This document shows positions 11,263 to 23,132 of a DNA stretch of 64,000 bases, in pieces. The position numbers were made by a program, and so were the translations under genes. The notes below the pieces were generated by a model. The model searched no databases and was not told the DNA's origin. It saw only the letters and a program-made list of their open reading frames with translations. Each line of letters starts with the position of its first letter. Positions within the stretch are counted from its first letter, which is position 1. This DNA is from Punctularia strigosozonata HHB-11173 SS5 (Eukaryota; Basidiomycota; Agaricomycetes; Corticiales; Punctulariaceae): NCBI RefSeq assembly GCF_000264995.1, contig NW_006767448.1, positions 186,001 to 250,000 on the forward strand, given 5' to 3'.

Positions 11263-12394
11263 TCAGTTGACGACGACGCTGTATGCGGTCCTGCATAGAA
11301 GAAGAACATCAGCACCGATAGGTTCCACCAAAAAGTGCCACGTACGTCGTGAGGGTCGCCGAGCCGCTGGTCGCCTCCGTGCCCGCCTGCACGGTCGTCA
11401 GGTACTGAGATGAGCTAAGCGTCTGGCTCGTCGACAAGTACTGCAGGAACAGGTTTAGGTCCGCGCTGAAGCTTGTGATCGTCCCGCTCGTCGGTAGGAA
11501 CGAGTACACGTAGTTGGATCCATTCGAACCATAGTACAGGTTCCACGTGTGCCCTCCGAGCGAGAGATTGCTTGCGACCGGCGTCGGGCTCCCATCTGAC
11601 CCGTACGTGTAGGAGATCGGGCCTGCGTTGTAGTTCGCGAGCCAAATCATGATCTCGTACGCGTTGGAGCCACCGGGTGTTGCGGAGGTGAAGAGATCGT
11701 ACGCGACGTCGGCCACGACGGTGCCCGTCGAGCTCTGCGACCAGGTCCAGGTGGACTGCAGAAACTTCATGAACGTCGCACGAGAACCTGTACCCGTTCT
11801 GTACTCACCGGGATGCTCTTGATGGCAGTGAGCTGCTTGTTGAGACCTTGGTTGAGCATGATGTCCGTGAACGACTTGACGCCCGTTCCGCCTGTCCAAG
11901 TCCAGGTGTTCGTCCACGCGATGGTCGATCCGCAGAGCGACGTGAGCGATGCGCAGTCCGATCCCGAGCTCGCGCCGCCTGAGCCCCACTGGTCGAGCAG
12001 GAGCGAGTACGGACCAGCGGTAATGTTGTCCCACTGGCCGCAGTGCGAGGTCGTGTCGACCGTGAGGCACGTTGATGCTGGCGAGCTTGCACTCGTTGTT
12101 GAAGATGTTGTCGTGCGGCTCGTCGAAGTCGTCGATCCTACGGTCGTGCTAGCGGTGCCTGGAAGGCATTGCCACTACGCGACGGTAAGCCATCGCACGT
12201 GGCGGGACGGGCAACGGAACGCTCACGTAGTATTCGTTTTGCTCCGTGCAGACTAGGCCGGAGGCACATGTGGTGGCGCCAGTGTAGCCGGTCCCACCAC
12301 ACTGTCCCCAAACCGAGACCTGGGCCGTCGTCGAAGAGACGAAGAGCGCGAGAGCGAAGATCGATGCTGACCAGAACATCCTTGAACCCGCCAT
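11263..12394 (-). CDS. GH12 endo-beta-1,4-glucanase with N-terminal CBM1
   Basis: Secreted cellulose- or xyloglucan-cleaving endoglucanase of 323 residues. Four exons close exactly in frame: 12227-12394, 11809-12174, 11346-11755 and 11263-11290; introns are 52, 53 and 55 bases. A signal peptide ([16 protein letters not shown]) is followed by a fungal cellulose-binding domain starting [18 protein letters not shown], then a Ser/Thr linker, then the GH12 domain. The GH12 marks are clear: [16 protein letters not shown], the nucleophile region [12 protein letters not shown] and the acid/base region [10 protein letters not shown], so both catalytic glutamates are present. The last 28-base exon gives the family's usual end, TAYSVVVN. 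The start at 12394 is chosen because the signal peptide follows it at once; an in-frame ATG at 12478 would add 28 residues before it. It fits a plant-cell-wall-degrading fungus. Confidence 0.93.
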
Positions 12395-13134
12395 TGAGTT
12401 GATTTGCAAGGGCCAGGGCACTTCTCCTTCGGCTATTTGTACGCTCTCGGGCGATACCATGACGCTGCCGGAGGACACCGGTCCCTAACTGCTGGATTCC
12501 TGATGACCTTGTCCTGTGACTATGCAAGTCGCCCATGATGTTGCTCGCCACAGTGGCCGGAGTAATAGGCCATCTGGGACACGAGCGTAAAGCGTGATGC
12601 ACGCAGCAATCTCGGGGCAGGGGCAGCACGGAGTGCGTCGTTCGTTGTCAAGGAAGCGAGCTGGTTCGTCTTCGAACGAGGATGATGCGGAAGCACTTCG
12701 GGGCCGGATAATACGTTCGACGGTCCTCAGGGGCCGGTAGCAGAGGCGGTCCGCGGATGTGAAGACCATATGGAATGTTGGAGACATTGAACAACGCGAA
12801 GTTCGTAGCATCAGTGTTCGAGTATGCGCCTCCTTCGACTACTCTACGTGAATGCGCTCAAATGTTTGATCCGTGGTATGGCACCAGTTGTTCTGAATGT
12901 GATCTTCACGAATACATGGCGGGCCGGCCGCGATGCACGTTCATTACCGCCATCAGTGGTATGACGAGGTTGTATCCGAAGTTCTTACGGCAGCGAACGC
13001 ATGACTTGGGGTAACTGTCTTAGTTTCAGTAGTTGGTTTTAGCCTTTGGAATGAGGAGCGATTTAGTGGCATAAGACCGATCGCACCGTAGGGCTTGAAA
13101 CTCGAAAGCGGCGATGGGGCTCCAATGCAACGAA

Positions 13135-13227
13135 GAACCATCCAAGGAGGTGAACCCGACTGAGCATTCGGCGCCACCGATTATTCAGGAGGTCCTGATA
13201 CAGAAGCGGTGTCTCCTTGGATGGTTC
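13135..13227. repeat. 15-bp perfect inverted repeat
   Basis: GAACCATCCAAGGAG at 13135-13149 is repeated inverted as CTCCTTGGATGGTTC at 13213-13227, with 63 bases between. It could fold as a hairpin or be the ends of a very small non-autonomous DNA element. No target-site duplication was found next to it. Confidence 0.7.
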
Positions 13228-14847
13228 AATTATCGCAGCTAGCGCAGGTTCAACGTTCAACGTTTATTAGATGAGGGTCCGCGCTGTCCAGCGAGCGGCA
13301 AACCTCGCCATCACCGTCGCCGCACGCTCCGAGGTAGTAATGTCATGCCGAGGTTGCCGATTTTTGCGCCAATATTCGGCCGCTGTGGCCGAGAGCCGCC
13401 GAACCAATCCGATGACACGCAACTGTTCTTCACTTGCCGCCTACACGTTCGGCGATGAGTTACTTAGTGAACACTGAAGATTGTGTTACGTGCGTACTCC
13501 AACACTTGCACGCATTACCCAAGTTACACTTGCTTTACACTCGCTCTAACTCCGGGCTGCGTTTGCCCTCGATACTCAGCGCATCTTCTGGCGACTCGGC
13601 ACCTAAAATGGCGTCTGAACATCCAACTATCTCCATATGGACTGGTTGGAATATACCGGTGTTCGCTATATCTGGAGCGTCAGAGGTGGAATTGTTGCCA
13701 GGGATCTCTCAGACTTCCTCCGGTCAATGCTTCGATTGACAATGCGAGTCGAAAACCGACACTAGACCAAAGGGAGATAGGACAGAACTTCGTCATAGCA
13801 TAACGACCCGAGCGAGCTAGCAGTCGTAATACCGGAGCCGACAATTCAGTAAGTTCTCATTCTGGAGTTCGCTCTTGTTGTGTCATTCCCCTCGAAACGT
13901 ACATGTTCGGTGCTCCGAGCCATCGCGGACGGCACCGTCGATTATCGATCTGCAGGTGCGCCGCGACACTAGTCTTCTACACGTCATGGCACGGACGTGG
14001 ATAACATTGGATCTCCATCCTGAGGCGTGAGGAAGCAAGCAGCCGGCGAAGACTCCGCGATGACGCGATCCCAGCTAGCTGCGCTAGCCCACATTCATAC
14101 TGAGTCCTCTGATGCAGGTCGGTTCGCGGATGCAGTCAGGACTCAGAGACGTGAAGAGTGAAGCGTGCCATTTGGAATGGCTAAAGTTGGCGACACCTTC
14201 ATGGCCGACCCGTAGCGGCGAGTCTCATATCCAAATTCGCTCTAAATTCGCGGCGGTTCGTGTTCAATGGTCGAAAATGGACACCATTACTTCTGTTGCA
14301 TCAGTCCAAGTTCACTCCCCGCAATCCTGGATCCAACCAGGAACCTTGGGCCCAGGCTTCCGACTCATTGTGCCCGCCGCGTGCTGCTTCGGTATTCCAT
14401 CATGTCTTGGATGCTCATGTGGTTCCAGAAAATTACCTATCTTCTCAACGTGTGCTCATCCCGCGTCTGGTTTCAGATGGTGGCTATCACCTAAAGAGCT
14501 GCAAGAAAATAGCGATGACCACATCTGAATTCCCTCTTTGACCTTCAACATCGGTCAATCGATACCTGAACCTTAATCGGTGGTCCCGCGCGACGACGGT
14601 ATTTGTATCCCACCAGTTGCCACAATGAGCATATCGTTGATCCTCATGAGGATAGATTAGGGTGTACGGCATTGAAGGAAGGTCAGGTTATACGGCATTG
14701 TTCTCATAATCTTATGTGTTCTCGACAAACGTGCTATCGATACGCAACGGTGCTTCATGGCAGCCAGGGTATGGAGGTAGTACAGACGAGCAGCCGACAG
14801 TGCGAGAAGATATGTATAGGATACGTGGATTGTGAGAGATAGTGTGC

Positions 14848-14877
14848 GGGTTGCGACGGGTTGCGACGGGTTGCGAC
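14848..14877. repeat. Three-unit tandem repeat of a 10-mer
   Basis: The unit GGGTTGCGAC occurs three times in a row. It lies about 200 bases beyond the HYM1 stop codon, outside any coding region. Confidence 0.85.
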
Positions 14878-15075
14878 GGAGACGGTGGGAGAAAAACGGA
14901 GACGACACGCAAAAAGAAAAGAAAACAAGAAAGAACAAGCGTCAAAAAGCCACGGCGTAGATCTGGTTCTGAGTCCTCGAATGATGGAGGGTGAGCCGAC
15001 GAGGGTGTCCGCGAAAGGCTACAGTTGCTGAATCTGTACAATGAGGAATTGCTTCTCGTCCTGCACAAATCGACG

Positions 15076-17225
15076 TTAGACGTAAGCGTCCACGATGCGC
15101 GGCGGCACAAGAAAGCTCACGGTGAACTGTTCATCCTCCTTATCGTTGTGGAAGCCCTTCAGAAACGCGAGCAGCTTTTCCTTGTTCCGCCGGAGGATGT
15201 TCTCAATTTGCGGCGGTTTCTTCGGGTTCGCCACAAAGACCTGCGTGTCCATACATATCAATACAAAATGCATTATAAGTCCAGAGAAAGGGCGCAGAAA
15301 CGCGGGAGAGGGAGAGATGGAGAGAAGGCAGAACCTTGAAGACATGAAACGCTTCGAACTGGATGTTTTTGCTCTTATCTCGGAGCAGGTTCATCATCAT
15401 TTTCAGATTGGCTTCGGATGATATGTAACGGGTCATCACGTCTGCGGGAGGGCAACGTCAAGGAGATACAATTGTGAGCAAGGAGTGGATCAGTCAGGAT
15501 CGAGACCGAGGTCTGGGCCCTACGTACTGAAGTTGGCCCGGTCGAGGAGGATCTCGCCGAGGAGCTTGAGCGATTGCCGCTTGGTCACGTAATTGCTCGA
15601 CATAATCAGGGTTGTGAACGACGAGAAGAACTGCGAGTACCGCGAGATGGAGGATGAGCACGCCCGTTGAGGTCAGAAATCGCGGAAACAGCCGCGCGGA
15701 CGTAGAGGGGACATGACTTACACGGTCGTAGTTCTTCTCGAGATACTCGGCAACCATCGTCTTGTGTCGTGTTAGCGTCTCCTTGAGGTTGGTGTACGCG
15801 TCGCACGAAATGCCGAACGTCGTATTCTCGATGTAGTGCGGGAACATGTAGAATCTATGGGGATAACGAGGTCAGTCACAGCTATGGCGTATAGGGCGCA
15901 TGGTCTGGACTCACTGGTCGCTATAGAGCAATAACTTCGCCAAAGGTTCATGTCGAAGCATCTCCCGCAGTATCATCCCTGTGTTCAAGGCGACTTCTTC
16001 GTTCTCATAGCCCTACGAAACATAACTGTGTTCGATTCCTCGCGACGACCATCTGACAGAGATTGAGCTCACCTTTAGTGCACCGAAGATGATGTCGGGC
16101 TTTGTCGAGAGATACTCGACTGTCGGCCATCTGCGGAAGTCGAGGTCCAAGTCAGATGGTGGTCGATGGGGCAAGGAAAGTGAAGTCTTACCGAGATCCG
16201 ATCTGTCGCCGCAGCATGCTGTTGAATATCTGTACCACATCCTTGCGGGACTCAAACTCAAATCGGTGGATGTTGAGCACGAGATGAAGCAGAAGATCTG
16301 TCGCACGCTGCAGGTGAGTAAGAGGACGGAATGAAAACCAAGTCCACCGCAGGCGAAGGGGTATGAGCGGATGAGCACAATTCCCAAGTTGAGGGTGATG
16401 AATAGAACCACACGAAGCCAGAGATGCGTGCGGTGCACTCCAAAACGGAAATGCAAGTCGCCGAAGCGGATAGAGAAATAATCAAGCTGAGTAGTATCGA
16501 CGCCTCTTCGTCCTCATCAGCGAGGAATACAAGGAACGTGACGCGTCGAAATGACGTGACTGATAGCATAAGACCCGTCAAGGGCCATGCAAGCCTCCCA
16601 AGAGGGCTGAAGATACTCACCGGTGTTGTAGGTCTCCTGTGCCAACTGAGCGACAAGCTCGGGAGAAGGATCTACGGCAAGGAAATTAGTCCATTGCCAA
16701 CCGAAAGGGCGCGATGCAGGGTGATTACCTCCGTCTCCGTAAAGTATGGCTTTGATGTGTTGCAAGTTCTTGGATACATCGTCGTTGGCCTATAGAGGTG
16801 GTAGCACATCAGAATTCGCTCCAATGACCTTCGGTAACCCCTCGGTGATCGGACCGAACACGTTGGCCGTGAAGCTGCGTGCGTCCCGTCCGCATACCCA
16901 CAGGGTCTGATCCGCCACAACGCTACAGCAGTCTGGCCAATTCACTTGCGAAACCACAGAATGTCGCTTCTAGAATGCGGTTTCCAGTGTCCAACCAACG
17001 ATACGGTTTCCAATCCAGGGACCACGTCCCAAACTCTCTTTGCCATATCTCCCCAGCGGCGTCAAGCCTCGTGCAGCTCTGGCTGAGCCCGGTAAAAGTA
17101 AAACTAGCGCTCACCTTGCGTCGTGTCTCACTGCCCGGAGGGCCGCTTTCCAACTTGGGTATCGCGTCCCGCAGTTGCCTGACGAGGTCGATCGGCGTCC
17201 TTTGCTTCGTCTTGAAGAAATTCAT
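15076..17225 (-). CDS. HYM1: MO25/HYM1-like scaffold protein
   Basis: Armadillo-like scaffold of the MO25 (CAB39) family, about 330-340 residues. In fungi it supports the germinal-centre and NDR kinases of the morphogenesis (RAM/MOR) network at sites of polar growth and cell separation. The frame starts [20 protein letters not shown] and continues [92 protein letters not shown] and [16 protein letters not shown], ending PPRIVDAYV. The family pattern is kept throughout and there are many exons. The first intron, 16790-17114, is 325 bases, five to six times the normal size here; the protein joins across it as SETRRK to ANDDVSKN. No broken part is seen. Confidence 0.93.
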
Positions 17226-20200
17226 GGTGATATGTGTTCAGGATGAAAGCGGAAGGCGGGACCGAGGATCGCGCGCGGGAGAGCTTGGAGGCCTTATGAG
17301 TGTAATGAACAGCAATCAACCGAGCGGTGCGGGGGTGTCACTGGGCTGATAGACTAAACAACCCAGAAACGGTCGCGCCCGAGTGTGATGGAAAACTGTT
17401 GTTCCGGGTCTGATTGACGCTGTGGCCCAGGGCGAATCACAGTAACCGCGCGATGAAACGTCCACGGAAACGTCGGCGAGCGTCGCGCCACGTGCTGGTT
17501 GAACTTTCGGCTTGGAACAAGTTGGGTGACCGTAACCAGCGAAGACAGCGGGCTTCAATAAGTGAATAGGCCGGCAGCGACAGTAAAGACGAAAGGCAAA
17601 GTGACCGAGATAATGATAAGGCAGGACGAGACCAGAGGATTACAACCAGAGCTGAACTGAAGTCACTGATCACAATCTTATCACATGACTAACATTGATC
17701 ACACCCGTGACGTCAGAACGCAGGACGGGAGGCTTCCTACCACCACCGACATGCAACTACTGACTCGTCTCCCTGAGTCGGCTCTCAGACAATGACAGTG
17801 GACTTATAGTACACATTCGCTATCTCCCAGCGCTCTGCGAGTATGGAATCTCCATAGTCCAAGAGATTCCGGGACCCTGGAAATCGTTCCACTTTCCCGA
17901 CAATGGCGGAAAAGGGACATTATCCCTCAGCTAACTTGGTCTGACCATGCAATGTGTTTGATTCTGAAAGATTGACGAGAGCAGTAACACGATGTTGTGG
18001 AGTATGTGTCTGGAGAGGTCGACCTCCCTTGCTTCCTCTCATTCGCGCGCGTCTGGCCAACAACTCTGGCCGAATACTCACAGTAAGTCTCAATGTCTCA
18101 CTCAATGTGATAGGATCAACGCTTTTCCAGATAATAATACTTCCATCCCCAGGATTTGGAGTATCGCCTGGGATCTCGTCGGGGTAAGTGCACTTCTACC
18201 GGATTCGCCGTACGATCTCTTGAACGTCTCTGACTTCCGACGTAGTACCTACGCGGTGGTGTCATCACAAAATGCCGCAGTCTTTGTATACACGAACTCC
18301 CGGCGGCAAAATGCCTCGTTGATATGACCCACAAAGTCGACGCTTCGACCTACCGAGAAGCCGTCGCGTTGTCGCCTCGCACGATTCCGGTAGCTTCCAA
18401 AAACGTTGCTCCAGCGCCGTATGATCTTCCCCCCGTGGCTGGCCACTCGCGCACCACAGCGAGTACGGCAGACGCGCGAACGCATATGACTTACGGCCTC
18501 CCACATCAGTTAAAGGCGCGCCTCCCGATGGTCTGCGAAGCTTCTCGGCTAAGGTGCGCGACCGACGTTCGGACGTGCAGCGCGCCGCCTCAATCCTCAT
18601 GTGCCTGCTAGCGGTGGCGTCGCTAGCAGGCGTCTTCCATCGCAGCCTGCGACCCTACTCGACCACTATGCCCGAAGCCGATGGAGAGTAAGGATCTTCC
18701 GAACGGAGTGGCGTAACATTCCCCACAGACGAGCTCGCGCGTCCCGTGCTAGCCATGGCAGATTTACATACGACGCGTCGCACCGGATTGGCGGCCGCGC
18801 TGTACGAAACTTCGAGGGCCCGAAGCTATCTTGAGCACCGAGAATAACGATACTCACCTGTCTCGCCATCCGCAGCACAACAGTCCACGGCCGCCGCGGC
18901 TTGATGACCCGGATGGTCCAGAAGGCAGGAAAATTCTCTACAGCACCATTGATGCAGATTGTGCCCGTGCTGCTCGCGCTCGTCCTTGCATATACTGTGA
19001 GGCAAATCAGTCGTATATCTGCTGATTGCCCTGGAACTCCTGCCCAGATCAGCCTGCTTCTTGTGCAGATGACCCAATATGTACGTCTTCATGACTCTAC
19101 TGAAGACGATTCTGAAACCGCCACGATTAGCCACGAACCGCAACATCAACCATCTACGTCATCCCGACATTTTACGCATTCGCCAACATCAGGGTAGTGG
19201 CGCATAAGACTCGAAATACCGCTTGATGAGCATCTCCCACAGACTGTCAGTTATAGATCCATCGTGGAAGATTGCACGCAGAAGGATGCTCATGTGGGGT
19301 GAAATAACTGTATGTGTTAATCGAGGGGCCATCGATGGACTTTGATAACTCACTGTCTGCCAGGACCGCATGTTCTTGCTATCGAACGACGTGCTGGTGT
19401 CCGTAGATAGTGGCTTGCGTTAAGCGCCACCGGGCTTAGCCCACGCCGCCTTCGCCATTCGTGATCAAGACTGTCTGCGCTATAGCGCTTCCGGTCGTCG
19501 GTCGTCCACGAGCAACGTATGTGTATGTGCGCGACGGGACATTGAACCGTTGATACACGCTCGCGTGCCGCCGGCAAGCACGGATCCCTTCTTGTGGGTT
19601 CCTTCCCGCGAGCATGGCAGTGCACTGACGATGTCAGACATTCGAGGTCGAGTGGCGGAGGCTGAATTGCCACAATCCGGTTACGGATGCGCCGTACGCA
19701 GTTCTTACAGGTTCCGATCGCTTCGCCCCTGCTCTTCCCGGAGGATTCCGTGAGCCAATCGTAACATGCGCACAATTCGGAGTCAGCAGAACCCAGCGCA
19801 CCAGAAGTCCGACGGGAGACAAATACCACTTCACCACAAATTCAGGAATAGCAATCGCCATTCCACAGGGGCGCGCTTGCGTTATAACCCGTATCCGGGT
19901 TCCGGGACTGGTGGACCACTCACTCGGCGATACCGACAAAGTTTCGAGGATGTCCGTGCTGAATCTGGGTATGTGAGTACGGATGATGCTACGCTCTTGA
20001 GAGGCTTCTTCCTTAGGCTCCAATGCACATGTTCCCTCCCAAGTCCTCGGGGATACGGGTTCAAGCACTCGTGCACTTGAGAGATGGCCACACATGGTGG
20101 GTCGTCGTCGTCACGTACGTTAGACAGCTGTCAGAGATAGGATCAAAGTGTAACCTTGTGTTAAGATAAGTCCCTAGTTTCGCAGGGTTCCATTGCAATA

Positions 20201-21103
20201 TCTGAGCTTTGCGAACAGGGTTTGAAACATAGTCGCCGGATTTCGTAATCCCGAGGCAGCCTTTCGAGTTCACATCCCGGAAATATGGCGCGTTCACTCG
20301 AGAAGTGATTGAAGACACTTTAATGCATTCGGCGACGTGCCTGCAACCGAGAAACAGTATATATCCCTGGTTGGCAGGAGAGTCGGCGGATCGCTCTTGA
20401 AGTTATATTTGATTGAGATACTCTTGATCATGTGATGACCAAAGCACGACGAATTGACTACCAATTTCTTCTCCAGTGCTGCTGCTATCATCTTGCGATG
20501 ACGTCGGTCGAACATGAGATTTGATGTTCGCCAGCTGCTCCCTTCACCACCCATAGATTCGTGTCAGCGGCAGTGCGCTAATAGCCGGCTCAACGGCATG
20601 GTCTAGCCGAGACTAAATTTGCCTCCTCGCGGAATGTGTTCTATCCATGTTGAAGCTCGGGCGGGCTTCTACCAATGTCGAAACACGCATGCTCTCGGAA
20701 GCTCCAGGTCAGTTCATTCTTCTTCTGATTGCCCGTCACTATTTACGATAGCCGGAATACTTTCTCAGGAGGACGAAAACTGCTCGTTCGTCGGGACAGC
20801 ACCCCGACCTTGCCAGGATATTATTGTCCGGTTACGAACATCCCTCAGGAGGCAGCATCACCGGACCCGGACGCCTCGACTGGCCGAAGTTCTGGCGCGG
20901 CGTAAGTGTGAAGTCGCCGTCATCACGGCTTGTTTTCCACGAAGCCTGGGAATTTATCTCTATAAACCGCAGGTTCCCCGAGAATCTTGAGATTTACGGG
21001 TGGCGCACGGCTTATACGGATACCTGTCAAGCATCGATTGCTTAAGAACCTCGGTCCAAGATTCAGCACTTCTATCACCCCGCTTACTCCGACCTCTAGA
21101 GCC
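17226..21103. other. Gene-poor stretch
   Basis: About 3.9 kb between HYM1 (which reads away from it, so 17226-17700 should contain its promoter) and the zinc-finger gene. Minus-strand frames at 18265-18600 and 19350-20095 and plus-strand frames at 20619-20990 have coding-like length but no domain and no convincing exon chain. They may be decayed genes. I see no supported gene. Confidence 0.45.
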
Positions 21104-22375
21104 ATGTTTATGACCGTGCCTGTCGAGGAGCTAGTGCGCTCGCAGATCCTCTTCCGCTTTGTTGAAGAAGAAGGCGGTTTAATATACGAGATACGACCCC
21201 TCCCTGACACAATGCGACCACCCATGTCGTTGGCGTCGTCAGGAACGTCCCTGAACTTTCAAACTACGCTGGATGATGATGGCCGTGGACGTGGATTATG
21301 CGTTTTCGCGACTATGAACCTCCAAGATAATACCGTGACCCCCGACTACACCTCAGGTAATACCTCCAGGTACTATTCGATCATATGGCTGATCGCCCAT
21401 TTCTTGTAGGTTTACATCCCGTCGCGCTCGATGTACCAGACAACCATGCCATGTCCGCGAGTATCGGTATGGCATCTTTTGTATCGTATTCCTCAGTACT
21501 CGCTTATGCTCAAACAGGTGTTGATGCAATGCATGGATGCGCTTCTTGGGGATCTTCCAACCATTCGGCCATGGATTGCGACTCCGATGTGCAGGGCTTG
21601 ATTGGGTACCACCACGCTCTCGGCTTCCCGGTACCAATGCATACAATGCCAGCCACCGACACTCTGCATGCGTCGCTGAACTCCGCTGAACTAGCTAGTA
21701 AGCACTTCCCCAATGAGGCGCACGCCAGGCGGCTAACGAGTTGCCAGCTCTATTGTCCGATTTGAGCGGCGACCTAAACGACTACGACTCCGCTACCTTA
21801 GCGGACTGTTCGTTGTCACCAACAAGCACTACCCGATCTCGGAGTTCCATCAGCGTCTCAACGACCGACGGATCGTCCGATCCTAGTTCCCCGCCGCCTT
21901 CTGAAGTAGCCGAATTTTCCGACCGTGATGTGGACCCCAGTACACCGAGGTCACCCACTGATCAAGTGGTCCCCGAGTCCAAACCAGCACCCAAGACGCG
22001 TCGCAAACGTCATGCATGTTTGTATCCCGGTTGCGAGCGCATTCTGACGAGCGAGTCAGTGCCTGAATGCTTATATTATTCCCTTGTTTTCTTGCTGACT
22101 TCGGCGCCAACGCCACCAGATACACACGACGAGTGCATATGGCAACTCACACGAAGGTCCGCAAGTCGATACCATGCACAGTCCCTGGATGCGCCGAACA
22201 TTTCTCGCGTATGCACGATCGGTTAAGGCACGAAATCACCCAGCACGGCAAGATATGCGAGTTCACGTGTAACGTCTGCTCCCGATTTTTCTCGTCCGAA
22301 AAGTTTTTGAAGAGTCACAAATGCCCTGGACCAAGGACGAGCGGGACCACCCGGTGGCCACACCCTTGTGAGTAA
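21104..22375 (+). CDS. C2H2 zinc-finger protein
   Basis: Putative DNA-binding regulator with three C2H2 fingers at the C-terminus. An acidic, Ser/Pro-rich region (SRSSISVSTTDGSSDPSS) and a basic stretch (KTRRKR) precede finger 1 (CLYPGCERILTS, intron, YTRRVHMATH), finger 2 (CTVPGCAEHFSRMHDRLRH) and finger 3 (CNVCSRFFSSEKFLKSHKC). Introns join in frame near 21354-21410, 21699-21750 (ELA to TLLSDLSGD) and inside finger 1. The start is uncertain; I take the ATG at 21104 because no in-frame ATG lies further upstream. The end is also open: a stop follows at 22373-22375, but a GTGAGT there could be a donor leading to a short extra exon. The target genes are unknown. Confidence 0.72.
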
Positions 22376-23132
22376 TTCTGCCTCTAATCTTGGAGTGATG
22401 ACCTATTAACCCGCTCCACCATCAAGCACTTCAGCTACACTCTGATCGTGCCTTCTGACGACCGTACCTGATCTATGCCTTGTATCTTCAACGATTGCCA
22501 ACAATTACTGTGCAGCATGGGACCGTTCCTCTCATTTTATTGTTTATGATTTTTTGGTACATGTCCGCACTGGAGCCCTCATTGTAGCTTATTCGTTTCG
22601 TACTGCGCAACATGCGCTCGGCTCGCCACCGGATCCAGAGTGATGAACGAGAAAGAGGGCGGCAGAAGAGGAAGTCACACTGGAACTGTCTGTCTGCCGG
22701 TGGCGATCCTCATGGCAGCCATTGACGGTGAAGTCAAGAATGGCACGCTTCTTCACCGAAGGAACTGTTAGCCGATCACCTGGGAAGGTTCCAAGATCCA
22801 AGTCTAATGTGACGTAGGCCATCGTCCACTCCAATAGCAAGGACAACTTGAATGGCTGTGGATTAAGATTGGATGGGCTTGGGATTGACAAGGGCGCGTA
22901 CACTGCATGCGTCATTTGCGTGCATTATGCTTCTGAGCACTATCAGCCGTGCATTGCAGGTCGGCTCTCTTATCCTGACTGCCTTCGATGTTCGAGGGGA
23001 CAATCGACTCTCCACCTTGCTTCCAACACGCCCGAGATGGCCATTGGGAATCAATAGGTCTCACTTCTTTATTCTACATTTGGATCGCATCGCGTAAATT
23101 TGCCGTAAAGCTGAGCAATATCACCATATAGA
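22376..23132. other. Convergent intergenic gap
   Basis: Lies between the zinc-finger gene (+) and the oxoprolinase half (-), whose 3' ends face each other. It probably holds both 3' untranslated regions. No gene is seen. Confidence 0.5.

Larger units (their letters stand above)
12395..15075. other. Gene-poor stretch
   Basis: About 2.7 kb between the GH12 promoter and the 3' end of HYM1. It holds a 15-base inverted repeat (13135-13227) and a three-unit tandem repeat (14848-14877), listed separately. Open frames around 13430-13800 and 14110-14540 lack recognisable domains or exon joins. I see no supported gene. Confidence 0.5.
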
